The notes under the pieces were generated by a model. The model searched no databases and was not told the DNA's origin. It saw nothing but the letters and a program-made list of their open reading frames with translations. A program made the translations under genes and the position numbers. This document shows, piece by piece, positions 13,136 to 20,134 of a DNA stretch of 23,900 bases (its first letter is position 1; every line of letters begins with the position of its first letter). The stretch is from Archaeoglobus sp. Its GTDB lineage: Archaea; Halobacteriota; Archaeoglobi; Archaeoglobales; Archaeoglobaceae. The DNA lies in the NCBI GenBank assembly GCA_003978865.1, contig QNXS01000056.1, positions 1 through 23,900 on the forward strand, in the 5' to 3' direction.

Positions 13136-13876
13136 ATGGTATTAAATTTGGAGAGAGTTCCCACTGGAATTCCGGGATTTGATGAACTCTGTGAAGGTGG
13201 GTTAATAAGAGATAGGTCTTACTTGGTTACTGGAACATCTGGTTCTGGAAAAACTGTATTTGCAATGCAGTTTCTGCTGAACGGAATAAGCATGTACAAC
13301 GAACCGGGCATATTTATTGCAACTGAGGAAAGACCACAGCACGTAAGGGAACACTTCTCAACTTTTGGATGGGACTTGGAAAAGTACGAGGAAGAGAACA
13401 TGCTTGCTCTTGTTGATGCTACTTCAACAAAAATAGGGTTGCCAACTGATGAAAAGTACGTAGATATCCGTCCTTTTGATACAAGATCATTGATAGACAA
13501 CGTAATAACAATTCAGGATGAGATTGGCGCACTGAGATGCGCACTTGATTCAACGACATCCATAGGTTTTGCTGTACAAGATCCAGCTAAATTTAGAGTT
13601 GAGTTGTTAAAAATTTCTACAACATTTGAAGTTTTGGGGCTAACTTCAATTCTTACATGTGAGGTTATTGAGAATGGTGCAATAAACAGATTTGGAGTTG
13701 AGAACTTTGTAACGGAGGGTACGATAGTTCTTTACTACACAAAGTCAGAGAACATGAGGACGAGAAGTTTGGAAATATTCAAAATGAGAGGGAGTAACCA
13801 CAGTAAGAAGACCCATCATTTTGTTATAGATAGCAACGGTATAACTGTTCATCCGGGAGAAGAGGTTTACAGCTAA
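13136..13876 (+). CDS. Single-domain KaiC/RadA-like ATPase
   Basis: The 246-aa protein is one KaiC domain. The N-terminus VPTGIPGFDELCEGGLIRDRSYLVTGTSGSGKT contains the family lead-in and Walker A. FIATEERPQHVREHFSTFGWDLEKYEE contains the paired catalytic glutamates. A Walker B-like strand (GALRCALDSTTSIGF) is followed by EVIENGAINRFGVENFVTEGTIVLYY and ends RSLEIFKMRGSNHSKKTHHFVI. Archaeal single-domain KaiC-like proteins are common signalling ATPases with poorly known partners. It is complete. It is divergent from fbp with a matching promoter core, which hints at joint or opposing control with gluconeogenesis (inference). The stop codon lies in a 6-bp stem hairpin. Confidence 0.93.
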   Translation: MVLNLERVPTGIPGFDELCEGGLIRDRSYLVTGTSGSGKTVFAMQFLLNGISMYNEPGIFIATEERPQHVREHFSTFGWDLEKYEEENMLALVDATSTKIGLPTDEKYVDIRPFDTRSLIDNVITIQDEIGALRCALDSTTSIGFAVQDPAKFRVELLKISTTFEVLGLTSILTCEVIENGAINRFGVENFVTEGTIVLYYTKSENMRTRSLEIFKMRGSNHSKKTHHFVIDSNGITVHPGEEVYS

Positions 13877-13888
13877 CTTTCTGTTAGC
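13872..13888 (+). other. Hairpin over the kaiC-like stop codon
   Basis: GCTAAC-TTTCT-GTTAGC forms a perfect 6-bp stem with a 5-nt loop, and the TAA stop is inside the left arm. No T-tract follows, so it is not a typical terminator. It may stabilise the 3' end or be coincidental. Confidence 0.45.
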
Positions 13889-13924
13889 ATGAGTGCATAA
13901 GACAGATATTCAAACGAAATGCTT

Positions 13925-13984
13925 TACAGTTAAGTGGTTAGCAAACACTCTGAACATCGGTAGGTTAAATGCTCAATGCTCTAT
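13925..13984 (-). pseudogene. Fragment of a second fbp gene
   Basis: Bases 13940-13974 match 12520-12554 of fbp at 31 of 35 positions in the same orientation. All four differences are transitions, and three fall at third codon positions. The minus-strand peptide AFNLPMFRVFA corresponds to AFNLPIFRMFA of the intact enzyme (residues 139-149). Weaker similarity extends on both sides, with small indels and an in-frame TGA where fbp has a glycine codon, so the fragment cannot be translated as part of an enzyme. It is best read as the last trace of a duplicated or acquired FBP aldolase/phosphatase gene. It lies in the 177-bp gap between the kaiC-like and binding-protein genes. Confidence 0.75.
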
Positions 13985-14024
13985 GCGATGTAATGTATGA
14001 CGTTAAACATGAATATCAAAATAA

Positions 14025-14031
14025 CTTTATT
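14025..14031 (+). promoter_or_regulatory. TATA box of the binding-protein gene
   Basis: CTTTATT, preceded by CAAAATAA, is centred about 26 bp before the ATG at 14054. No Shine-Dalgarno lies before that ATG, so the transcript is probably leaderless. Confidence 0.5.
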
Positions 14032-14053
14032 CACACTCACAGCAGTATAAAAC

Positions 14054-14887
14054 ATGAAAATAAAAATGCCGGTAATACCGCCCGAAAGGAGTGATGACAT
14101 TCACAACATTGAATTCGCTGAGAATGCGGAACTTATACTCTTCATGGCAGGAAATCAGTTTATGGTAATGGATGAACTTATTAGTGCATTTCAGGAAGAG
14201 TACGGCGTAAAAAAGATCTTTTACGAAACCCTTCCTCCGGGTTTGTTGCTCAGGCAGATACTCGCAAATGGAGCTGTTTTTAATGAAAGAATTTTGCCGG
14301 GAGTACCGGACGTTTACACATCGGTGAGTGAGGAGAACATGATAACTTTGAAAGAAAAGGGATTTATAGATGATTACTTTGTTTACCTCCACAACCGCAT
14401 AGTTCTTATGGTTCCCAAAGGAAACCCCGCTAACATCACCTCCGTTTTTGATCTTTTAAGAGATGATGTAAGAATCTCCCAACCAAATCCCGATAATGAA
14501 GACATTGGAAAGTATATAGTTGAAATGTACCGTAAAGCTGGTGGAGATGAAATGGTTAGAAAAATAATGGAAGAAAAGAGAAAGAAAAACACAACTTTAC
14601 TCACTCTTGTTCACCACAGGGAAACTCCTCAAAGAATAATCAAGAGAGAAGTTGACGTTGGTCCAGTATGGGCAACAGAAGTCAAATATGCAATAATTAA
14701 AGGCCTGAAAGTTGAGGCTGTTGAAGTTGGAAGGGAGCTTGACCAGAGGGATAGGGTAAATTACTACGCTGCTAAACTCAAGAACTGTCAGAATCCAGAA
14801 AATGCGGAAAATTTCTTGAACTTTATAAAATCAAAGAAAGCACAGAAGATCTATGAAAAGTATGGATTTGTTCCACATTTCAAATAA
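14054..14887 (+). CDS. Cytoplasmic substrate-binding-protein-fold protein (molybdate/tungstate SBP-like)
   Basis: The 277-aa protein resembles the type-2 periplasmic-binding fold of ModA/WtpA-like ABC receptors. It has ELILFMAGNQFMVMDELISAFQEEYGVKKIFYETLPPGLLLRQI, NRIVLMVPKGNPANITSVFDLL, VRISQPNPDNEDIGKYIVEMYRKAGG, KREVDVGPVWATEVKYAI, and a C-terminal NFLNFIKSKKAQKIYEKYGFVP. The normal receptor has an N-terminal signal peptide or lipobox. Here the N-terminus (MKIKMPVIPPERSDDIHNIEFAENAE) is charged and has no hydrophobic segment, so the protein should stay in the cytoplasm. No permease is adjacent. It may store, sense or deliver an oxyanion such as molybdate or tungstate (inference; the ligand is not certain). 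Own promoter; purL follows. Confidence 0.82.
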   Translation: MKIKMPVIPPERSDDIHNIEFAENAELILFMAGNQFMVMDELISAFQEEYGVKKIFYETLPPGLLLRQILANGAVFNERILPGVPDVYTSVSEENMITLKEKGFIDDYFVYLHNRIVLMVPKGNPANITSVFDLLRDDVRISQPNPDNEDIGKYIVEMYRKAGGDEMVRKIMEEKRKKNTTLLTLVHHRETPQRIIKREVDVGPVWATEVKYAIIKGLKVEAVEVGRELDQRDRVNYYAAKLKNCQNPENAENFLNFIKSKKAQKIYEKYGFVPHFK

Positions 14888-14905
14888 TTTTTTAATTTTT
14901 GCATC
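14888..14905 (+). terminator. T-tract terminator after the binding-protein gene
   Basis: The stop codon is followed at once by TTTTTTAATTTTT, an oligo-T signal without a hairpin that is typical of archaeal termination. Confidence 0.5.
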
Positions 14906-14931
14906 AATTGAAGCTGCTCAAAATTCAAAAT

Positions 14932-14940
14932 CAATTTAAG
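14932..14940 (+). promoter_or_regulatory. TATA box of purL
   Basis: CAATTTAAG is centred about 26 bp upstream of the ATG at 14962, with A-rich sequence before it. This supports a leaderless purL mRNA. It also shows that the in-frame extension upstream to 14899 is not coding. Confidence 0.6.
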
Positions 14941-14961
14941 CAATCTCTGCAGCGTGTAACT

Positions 14962-17244
14962 ATGCTGTATAAGAAGGTGGACGTTCCTTTTGAGCTGTAC
15001 GAAATAGATGTTATCAATGCGAACGATGATAATTTAAAAAAGATTAGTGATGAACTTGGTTTAGCTCTAAGTGTCGATGAAATGAGGAGAATTAAAACTT
15101 ACTTCGAGAAACTTGGAAGAAATCCATACGATATCGAACTTCAGTCTATAGCACAGGCTTGGAGTGAGCATTGTTGCTACAAGAGTTCAAAATGTTATCT
15201 GAAACAGCATTTATTTGACGTTAAGGTTGATTACGTAATCTCTGCAATAGAGGAGGATGCTGGAATTGTAGAATTTGATGACGATTACGCCTACGTTGTT
15301 GCACTGGAATCACATAACCATCCTTCGGCGATAGAACCTTATGGTGGGGCAGCTACCGGTGTGGGTGGCATTCTCAGGGATGTTTTATGCATGGGTGCCC
15401 AGCCCGTAGCTTTAGTTGATCCTCTGTTCTTTGGAGAACTAAGTACAAACCATGAAGATCTGCCGAGAGGAACGAAGCACCCTCTTTACCTGCTTTCCGG
15501 AGTTGTTGCGGGTATAAGAGACTATGGAAACAGAGTAGGTATACCAACAGTTGCAGGAATGGTATTCTTTGACAATTCATATCTAACAAACTGTCTCGTA
15601 AATGTGGGATGTGTTGGAATAGTCAGGAAAAACAGAGTTGTTCACAGCAAAGTTGGAGGTGCTGGGGATATATTCGTTCTTGCTGGAGGTTATACGGGAA
15701 GAGATGGAATACACGGTGTTACTTTTGCTTCGGCAGAACTCGATGAGAGCAGTGAAGAAGAGTCAAGGAGTGCTGTTCAACTTGGAAATCCAATAATCAA
15801 AGAGCCTTTAATTCATGCATGTCTGGAAATAGTTGAAAAGGGTTTACTCACGGGAATGAAGGATCTTGGTGGAGGCGGTTTAAGCTGTGTGATAGGTGAG
15901 ATGGCAATATCCGCTGGTTTCGGGGCTGAAGTATGGCTTGATAAAGTTCCACTGAAAGAGGAAGGTATGGCTCCTTGGGAAATATGGGTTAGTGAAAGTC
16001 AGGAAAGAATGATGCTCACTGTAAGCCCTCAGTACGTTGACGAAGTACTGTACATATTTCAGAAGTGGGATATACCTGCAGTAGTTGTTGGAAGAGTAAC
16101 TGACAGTAAAAAGCTCAGAGTGTACTATAAAGGATACAAGATATACGACATGGACATAGATTTTGTTGTTGGAGCTGTAGAGTACTGTAGAGATTACAAA
16201 GTTAAAGAAGTTGCTGAAGTTGATGAAACAAAATCAGTCCATGATTTTGAAGGATTAATTCTCAGAATGCTCGAACATCCGAACGTTGCAAGTAAGGAAT
16301 GGATAATCAGACAGTACGACCACCAAGTCAGAGCTTCTACAGTTTTACCGCCCCTACACGGAAAGGCGAATGCAGAAACTCATGGGGATGCTGCAGTAAT
16401 TAGACCGACAAGTTCTTGGAGAGGGTTAGCTCTAACAGCTGACGTAAATCCTTGGATGTGTAAAGTAAGTCCATTCTGGGGAACTGCAAGTTCATTTGAT
16501 GAGGTTATCAGAAACTTGGTTGCTGTAAACTCAAAACCCCATAGCTTCGCTGACTGTCTAAACTTCGGAAATCCGGAAAAACCTGAAAGGATGGGTGAGT
16601 TTGTTGAATGTGTCAAGGCTCTCGGATGGATGGCAAGAGGTTATCCTCTACCGTGTGTCAGTGGAAACGTGAGTTTCTACAATGAAACCGCACATTCTGC
16701 TGTAGCTCCAACACCAACTCTTATGGGTATAGGCATCGTTGAAGATGTCAGATATGTTTTAACATCACACTTTAAGGGTAAGGGAGACATTGTACTCGTT
16801 GGAGAAACAAAGAAGGAGTTTGGAGGCAGTCTTTACTGCAAGTTGACGAATCAGAGAAGCACTGTAGTTCCAAAGACATCTCCGGAAAAACTCAGGAACT
16901 ATGCAAATACAATGCTGGACTCTTTTAAGCAATTCAGAGTTTATGCATGCCATGATTTAAGTGAGGGGGGACTGGCAGTAACTCTCGCTGAGATGTGTAT
17001 GGGAGGTTTTGGGTGCAAGGTAAAAGCTAATAGCTATGTTTCCCTGTTTTCAGAGTCGAATACAAGGTGGGTTGTGGAAGTTGACTGCGGAGAAGAGTTT
17101 GTTAAGTTCTTCACCGAAAAGGGACTCAAGGCTGAGTTAATTGGAGAAAGCATTGGAAATTCGCTGGAAATTTCTGGAATTTCTCTCAGTCTGGAGGAAA
17201 TCGAGAAAGCTTGGAGAAATGGCTTAATTAGGTACACCGGTTAA
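14962..17244 (+). CDS. purL: Phosphoribosylformylglycinamidine synthase subunit II
   Basis: The 760-aa enzyme is the small (archaeal/Gram-positive type) PurL, which makes FGAM from FGAR with ATP and ammonia supplied by the PurQ/PurS partners. Signatures: AWSEHCCYKSSK near residue 60-70, VVALESHNHPSAIEPYGGAATGVGGILRDV, GVGIVRK-type strands, MKDLGGGGLSCVIGEMA, then the second AIRS-like half with HGDAAVIRPTSSWRGLALTADVNPW and VYACHDLSEGGLAVTLAEMC. Length is normal (about 700-770 aa). I chose the ATG at 14962 because it begins MLYKKVDVPFELYEIDV and has a TATA box about 26 bp upstream. Neither purS nor purQ is in the window. The GPN GTPase gene follows 18 bp after the stop. Confidence 0.96.
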   Translation: MLYKKVDVPFELYEIDVINANDDNLKKISDELGLALSVDEMRRIKTYFEKLGRNPYDIELQSIAQAWSEHCCYKSSKCYLKQHLFDVKVDYVISAIEEDAGIVEFDDDYAYVVALESHNHPSAIEPYGGAATGVGGILRDVLCMGAQPVALVDPLFFGELSTNHEDLPRGTKHPLYLLSGVVAGIRDYGNRVGIPTVAGMVFFDNSYLTNCLVNVGCVGIVRKNRVVHSKVGGAGDIFVLAGGYTGRDGIHGVTFASAELDESSEEESRSAVQLGNPIIKEPLIHACLEIVEKGLLTGMKDLGGGGLSCVIGEMAISAGFGAEVWLDKVPLKEEGMAPWEIWVSESQERMMLTVSPQYVDEVLYIFQKWDIPAVVVGRVTDSKKLRVYYKGYKIYDMDIDFVVGAVEYCRDYKVKEVAEVDETKSVHDFEGLILRMLEHPNVASKEWIIRQYDHQVRASTVLPPLHGKANAETHGDAAVIRPTSSWRGLALTADVNPWMCKVSPFWGTASSFDEVIRNLVAVNSKPHSFADCLNFGNPEKPERMGEFVECVKALGWMARGYPLPCVSGNVSFYNETAHSAVAPTPTLMGIGIVEDVRYVLTSHFKGKGDIVLVGETKKEFGGSLYCKLTNQRSTVVPKTSPEKLRNYANTMLDSFKQFRVYACHDLSEGGLAVTLAEMCMGGFGCKVKANSYVSLFSESNTRWVVEVDCGEEFVKFFTEKGLKAELIGESIGNSLEISGISLSLEEIEKAWRNGLIRYTG

Positions 17245-17262
17245 GTATTGCAGGGTGAAAAC

Positions 17263-18012
17263 GTGCGAAAGATAAATATTTACTTCTTAGGAACTGCCGG
17301 CAGTGGAAAAACTCACCTTCTTGGAGCGTTCTCCGAATGGCTTGATTTTCAGAAAATAGATCATGTAACAGTTAATCTTGATCCGGGAAGTGAAGATATG
17401 CCGTACTCGCCCAACGTGGACATCAGAGATTACTTTACCTTAGACGACATTATGCTAAAGTACGGAGTAGGTCCAAACGGTGCACAGATTCTCGGAGCAG
17501 ATTTGCTTGGGGCAGAAATAGACGAGATAAAGGAGGAGATAGACTATTACGATGTACCCTACGTGCTTATAGACACTCCCGGGCAGATGGAACTTTTCAC
17601 CTTAAGGAGAAGCAGTGAAATTATTATAAATGCTCTTGGGAAAGACAGTGTTGCTGTTTTTTTGTTCGATCCAGTAATATCCAAAGTACCCGATGGATTT
17701 GTTTCAGTGAACTTTTTAATGGCGTCATCTATTTTCAGGCTGAAAATTCCCCACATCCCTGTACTATCTAAATGTGACCTGCTTGGTGATAGAGAGTTAG
17801 AGAAGATAAGAAGCTGGAGTGATCCAGATTCGCTTTATTCTGAACTTGGAACGGGTGTTGAGAGAGAAATTTTTTATGTAATCAAGGATTCTGGTTTAAT
17901 TCACAATCCCGTTCCGGTTTCTGCAAAGGAGGGTTTTGGAATGGAGGATATTTACGACAAAATACAGGAAATATACTATGGCGGTGAAGATATGGACAGA
18001 ATTCTGTATTGA
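17263..18012 (+). CDS. GPN-loop GTPase
   Basis: The 249-aa protein belongs to the GPN-loop family shared by archaea and eukaryotes, where the eukaryotic members assist RNA polymerase assembly and import. Walker A GTAGSGKT is near residue 10. Other landmarks are VNLDPGSEDMPYSPNVDIRDY, the diagnostic GPN tripeptide in KYGVGPNGAQI, switch DTPGQMELFTLR and a G4-like SKCDLLG. It should act as a homodimer in the cytoplasm; archaeal clients are unknown. The start is GTG at 17263, because AGGGTGA at 17252-17258 is an ideally spaced Shine-Dalgarno. The TTG at 17248 is less likely. It is probably cotranscribed with purL. It converges on the ABC ATPase gene with only a 32-bp gap. Confidence 0.93.
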   Translation: MRKINIYFLGTAGSGKTHLLGAFSEWLDFQKIDHVTVNLDPGSEDMPYSPNVDIRDYFTLDDIMLKYGVGPNGAQILGADLLGAEIDEIKEEIDYYDVPYVLIDTPGQMELFTLRRSSEIIINALGKDSVAVFLFDPVISKVPDGFVSVNFLMASSIFRLKIPHIPVLSKCDLLGDRELEKIRSWSDPDSLYSELGTGVEREIFYVIKDSGLIHNPVPVSAKEGFGMEDIYDKIQEIYYGGEDMDRILY

Positions 18013-18044
18013 ATTCTGTATCAGTGCGAATTTAAAACTAAATT

Positions 18045-18683
18045 TTACTGGTATAACCGTAACTTACCATTCTCCATTCTTGCGATTCTGTCCGCAGTTT
18101 TTGCATCTTCTTCTATGTGGGTAACATGCACAACGGTAGTCACATCTTTGAGAAGATTGAATATAGCTTCCCTCAGCTCAACTCTTGTTTCTGCATCAAT
18201 TGCGCTGAATGGTTCATCAAGCAGAATCAACTTTGGTTTAACGGCTAAAGCACGCGCTATTGCAACTCTCTGCTTTTCTCCACCACTTAAAGTGGACGGT
18301 AGCCTGTTGAGTAAGTGTTCTATTTTCAGCATTCTTGCGAGTTCAAGAACTTTAGTTTTTATATTGCTGATTTTTCTGATCTTAAGTCCGTAGGCGATAT
18401 TGTTATAAACGTTCATGTGGGGGAAAAGGACGTAATCCTGATAGACTATGCTTATTCCTCTTTTTTCCGGAGGGCAAAATGTTATATCTTTGCCCACAAG
18501 CCTTATTCTGCCGGAATCCGGAGTGTACATTCCTGCTATTGTTTCTAAGAGAAGTGACTTTCCGCTTCCAGTAGGCCCAACTATTGCGAAATGCTCCCCT
18601 TTGTAGACTTCGAAGCTAATTCCCTTGAGAGAGAAGTTCTTCATTTTCAGCCAGAGATTATCGACTTCAAGAGCTTTTATCAC
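18045..18683 (-). CDS. Orphan ABC transporter ATPase (ModC/WtpC-like, lacking the regulatory domain)
   Basis: The 212-aa protein is a complete ABC nucleotide-binding domain: Walker A VGPTGSGKSLLL, Q-loop VYQDYVLFPHMNVYNNIAYGL, signature LSGGEKQRVAIARAL, Walker B LILLDEPFSAID, and H-loop VTHIEEDA. The sequence is most like ATPases of the molybdate/tungstate/sulfate type. Those usually have about 130 more C-terminal residues (TOBE domain); here the protein stops right after MENGKLRLYQ. No permease or binding protein is adjacent. The GTG start at 18683, with GAGAGGTT before it, overlaps the 3' end of the ROK kinase gene by 17 bp, so translation is coupled. It might pair with the distant signal-less binding protein at 14054 (inference). 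Confidence 0.9.
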   Translation of the reverse strand: MIKALEVDNLWLKMKNFSLKGISFEVYKGEHFAIVGPTGSGKSLLLETIAGMYTPDSGRIRLVGKDITFCPPEKRGISIVYQDYVLFPHMNVYNNIAYGLKIRKISNIKTKVLELARMLKIEHLLNRLPSTLSGGEKQRVAIARALAVKPKLILLDEPFSAIDAETRVELREAIFNLLKDVTTVVHVTHIEEDAKTADRIARMENGKLRLYQ

Positions 18684-19485
18684 AACCTCTCACCTCTTTA
18701 CACACCAAACATGCACCTTTGGCAACTGCAAATTCATCTTTGATAGTTACGATTTCTGTGTTGTAGTATTCAGGCAAGTATTTCTGAACACACTTATCTA
18801 CAATTTCAACATCCAAATTCATACCGATTCTACCACCGAGAGCAACAACCTCCGGATCAAGAATTCTTATGGCGTTTGCTATGCTTGCACAGAAGTACTC
18901 AAAACCTTCAGTTGTGTATATGGTTCCATTTCTTGTTATGTTTTCGGGATCTTTTCCTTCATAGAAGAATGCTCTTCCGCCAAAGTAAGCCTCAAGGTGT
19001 CCCTTTTTTCCACAACCGCAAACTCTTCCGTTTTTTGTGACAACAGTATGCCCGATTTCTCCAGCCATACCCATTCCCCTGTATATCTTTCCATCAAAAA
19101 TTATTCCGCCCCCAACACCGGTTCCAACTGTTATACCGAGTAAGTTTCTGACGCCCAAAGATGTTGCTGCAAACAGAGCAAAGCAGTTTGCATCGTTTTC
19201 TATAACTATCCTGATATCCTCACTCCTTAGACGTTCTAAGCATTCAAGTTGCTTCAGATCTGGAAGATTTGGAGCAAAAACAGGTTTTCTTTCTCTTAGC
19301 CACACGGCAGCTCCTATACCAATAGCTCTGGCTGTATTTTCTATAGCAAGTCTGTGTAGGTACTCTAAAAAATCTGGTAAGATTTCACTTGTTTTCTTTG
19401 TTTCTACGTGATGAAAAATGTTTTTATCTGAATCGTACACAACAACGTCGATGTTTGTACCCCCAACGTCCACGCCAAGTATCAT
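18667..19485 (-). CDS. ROK family sugar kinase
   Basis: The 272-aa protein is an ROK kinase of the glucokinase/ManNAc-kinase type, using ATP to phosphorylate a hexose. Landmarks: phosphate-binding MILGVDVGGTNIDVVVYD at the N-terminus, IGIGAAVWLRE, the catalytic-Asp region IVIENDANCFALFA, GITVGTGVGGGIIFDGKIYRGMGMAGEIGH, and the zinc-type motif CGCGKKGHLEAYFGG. In the last, the third Cys of the classical CxCGxxGC motif is His, a variant seen in some thermophile enzymes. ALGGRIG forms the nucleotide loop. Substrate is not certain. The ATG at 19485 has a TATA-like ATAAACTTA about 24 bp upstream. The orphan ABC ATPase gene overlaps its 3' end. Confidence 0.9.
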   Translation of the reverse strand: MILGVDVGGTNIDVVVYDSDKNIFHHVETKKTSEILPDFLEYLHRLAIENTARAIGIGAAVWLRERKPVFAPNLPDLKQLECLERLRSEDIRIVIENDANCFALFAATSLGVRNLLGITVGTGVGGGIIFDGKIYRGMGMAGEIGHTVVTKNGRVCGCGKKGHLEAYFGGRAFFYEGKDPENITRNGTIYTTEGFEYFCASIANAIRILDPEVVALGGRIGMNLDVEIVDKCVQKYLPEYYNTEIVTIKDEFAVAKGACLVCKEVRGCDKSS

Positions 19486-19532
19486 AACATTTTAATGAAA
19501 CCGTAAGTTTATCACGATTTTGTTTGTTGAGG

Positions 19533-20129
19533 CTAAGTGTATTTAAATAAAGCAAAAGCTACTGCAGCCACTCCAACAGCAATCATGGTTATTACATAAG
19601 TTGATTTTAACGGAGTGAAAAATAAAGGATACAGAAGGTAGGCAAGCATTACCGTTACAAATGCAACTCCTGCATACTGAATTTTTTTTCCTTCAATTAT
19701 CTGAGCAAAGCAGAAAAGTACCACTATTAAAGCCAAGGATGGGGTGGGTTGAGGCTTCATTATCGAGACTATGGACTTTGCAAGTTTCTCGAAACCGAGC
19801 ACGTACAATGCATTTATAAACGAGTTGTAGAGAGGTGTGCTTGGAAAAATTTTTGGAAATATAATAGCTATAAGTAAACCAAAAAATTCAAAACTAAAAG
19901 GATTTTTTTCTGTAAACATAGTAAAAATCGGTATGAGTGAAATGGGTATTAAAAAAACTGGGTTGATTAAAGAGGATATAGGAGTTGCGGAGAAAGACAG
20001 ATAGGCAAAAAAGAATGCAAGTTCAGCACTTGCCAGACTTACAAGTTTCCATCCAGCCATCTTTTTTCTTTTGTTAAGTTTAACTTCCTCAGTTTTTTCA
20101 ATATTGTTTTTAATTGATACAGAAACCAC
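19533..20129 (-). CDS. Uncharacterised membrane protein at the end of the MoxR/DUF58 operon
   Basis: The 198-aa protein has a positively charged N-terminus of about 25 residues (NKRKKMAGWK) followed by about six hydrophobic segments. These include LVSLASAELAFFFAYLSF, INPVFLIPISLIPIF, FFGLLIAIIFPKIF, LALIVVLFCFAQIIEG, YAGVAFVTVMLAYLLYPLFF and VITMIAVGVAAVAFALF. No catalytic motif is evident and I do not recognise the family. The start is GTG at 20129, five bases after the DUF58 stop codon; the Shine-Dalgarno GGTGAT overlaps that stop. It is therefore almost certainly the last gene of the cluster. A role in the same membrane complex is inferred from context only. Confidence 0.78.
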   Translation of the reverse strand: MVSVSIKNNIEKTEEVKLNKRKKMAGWKLVSLASAELAFFFAYLSFSATPISSLINPVFLIPISLIPIFTMFTEKNPFSFEFFGLLIAIIFPKIFPSTPLYNSFINALYVLGFEKLAKSIVSIMKPQPTPSLALIVVLFCFAQIIEGKKIQYAGVAFVTVMLAYLLYPLFFTPLKSTYVITMIAVGVAAVAFALFKYT

Positions 20130-20134
20130 TTAAA

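Noticed and set aside
14086..14119. GTGATGA ... CTGA pair resembling C/D box elements
   Set aside because: It lies in the coding start of the binding-protein gene, with no C'/D' boxes and wrong guide spacing.
14899..14961. N-terminal extension of purL from 14899
   Set aside because: The region contains the purL TATA box and lies in a different composition from the gene. PurL homology starts at MLYKKVDVPFELYE (14962).
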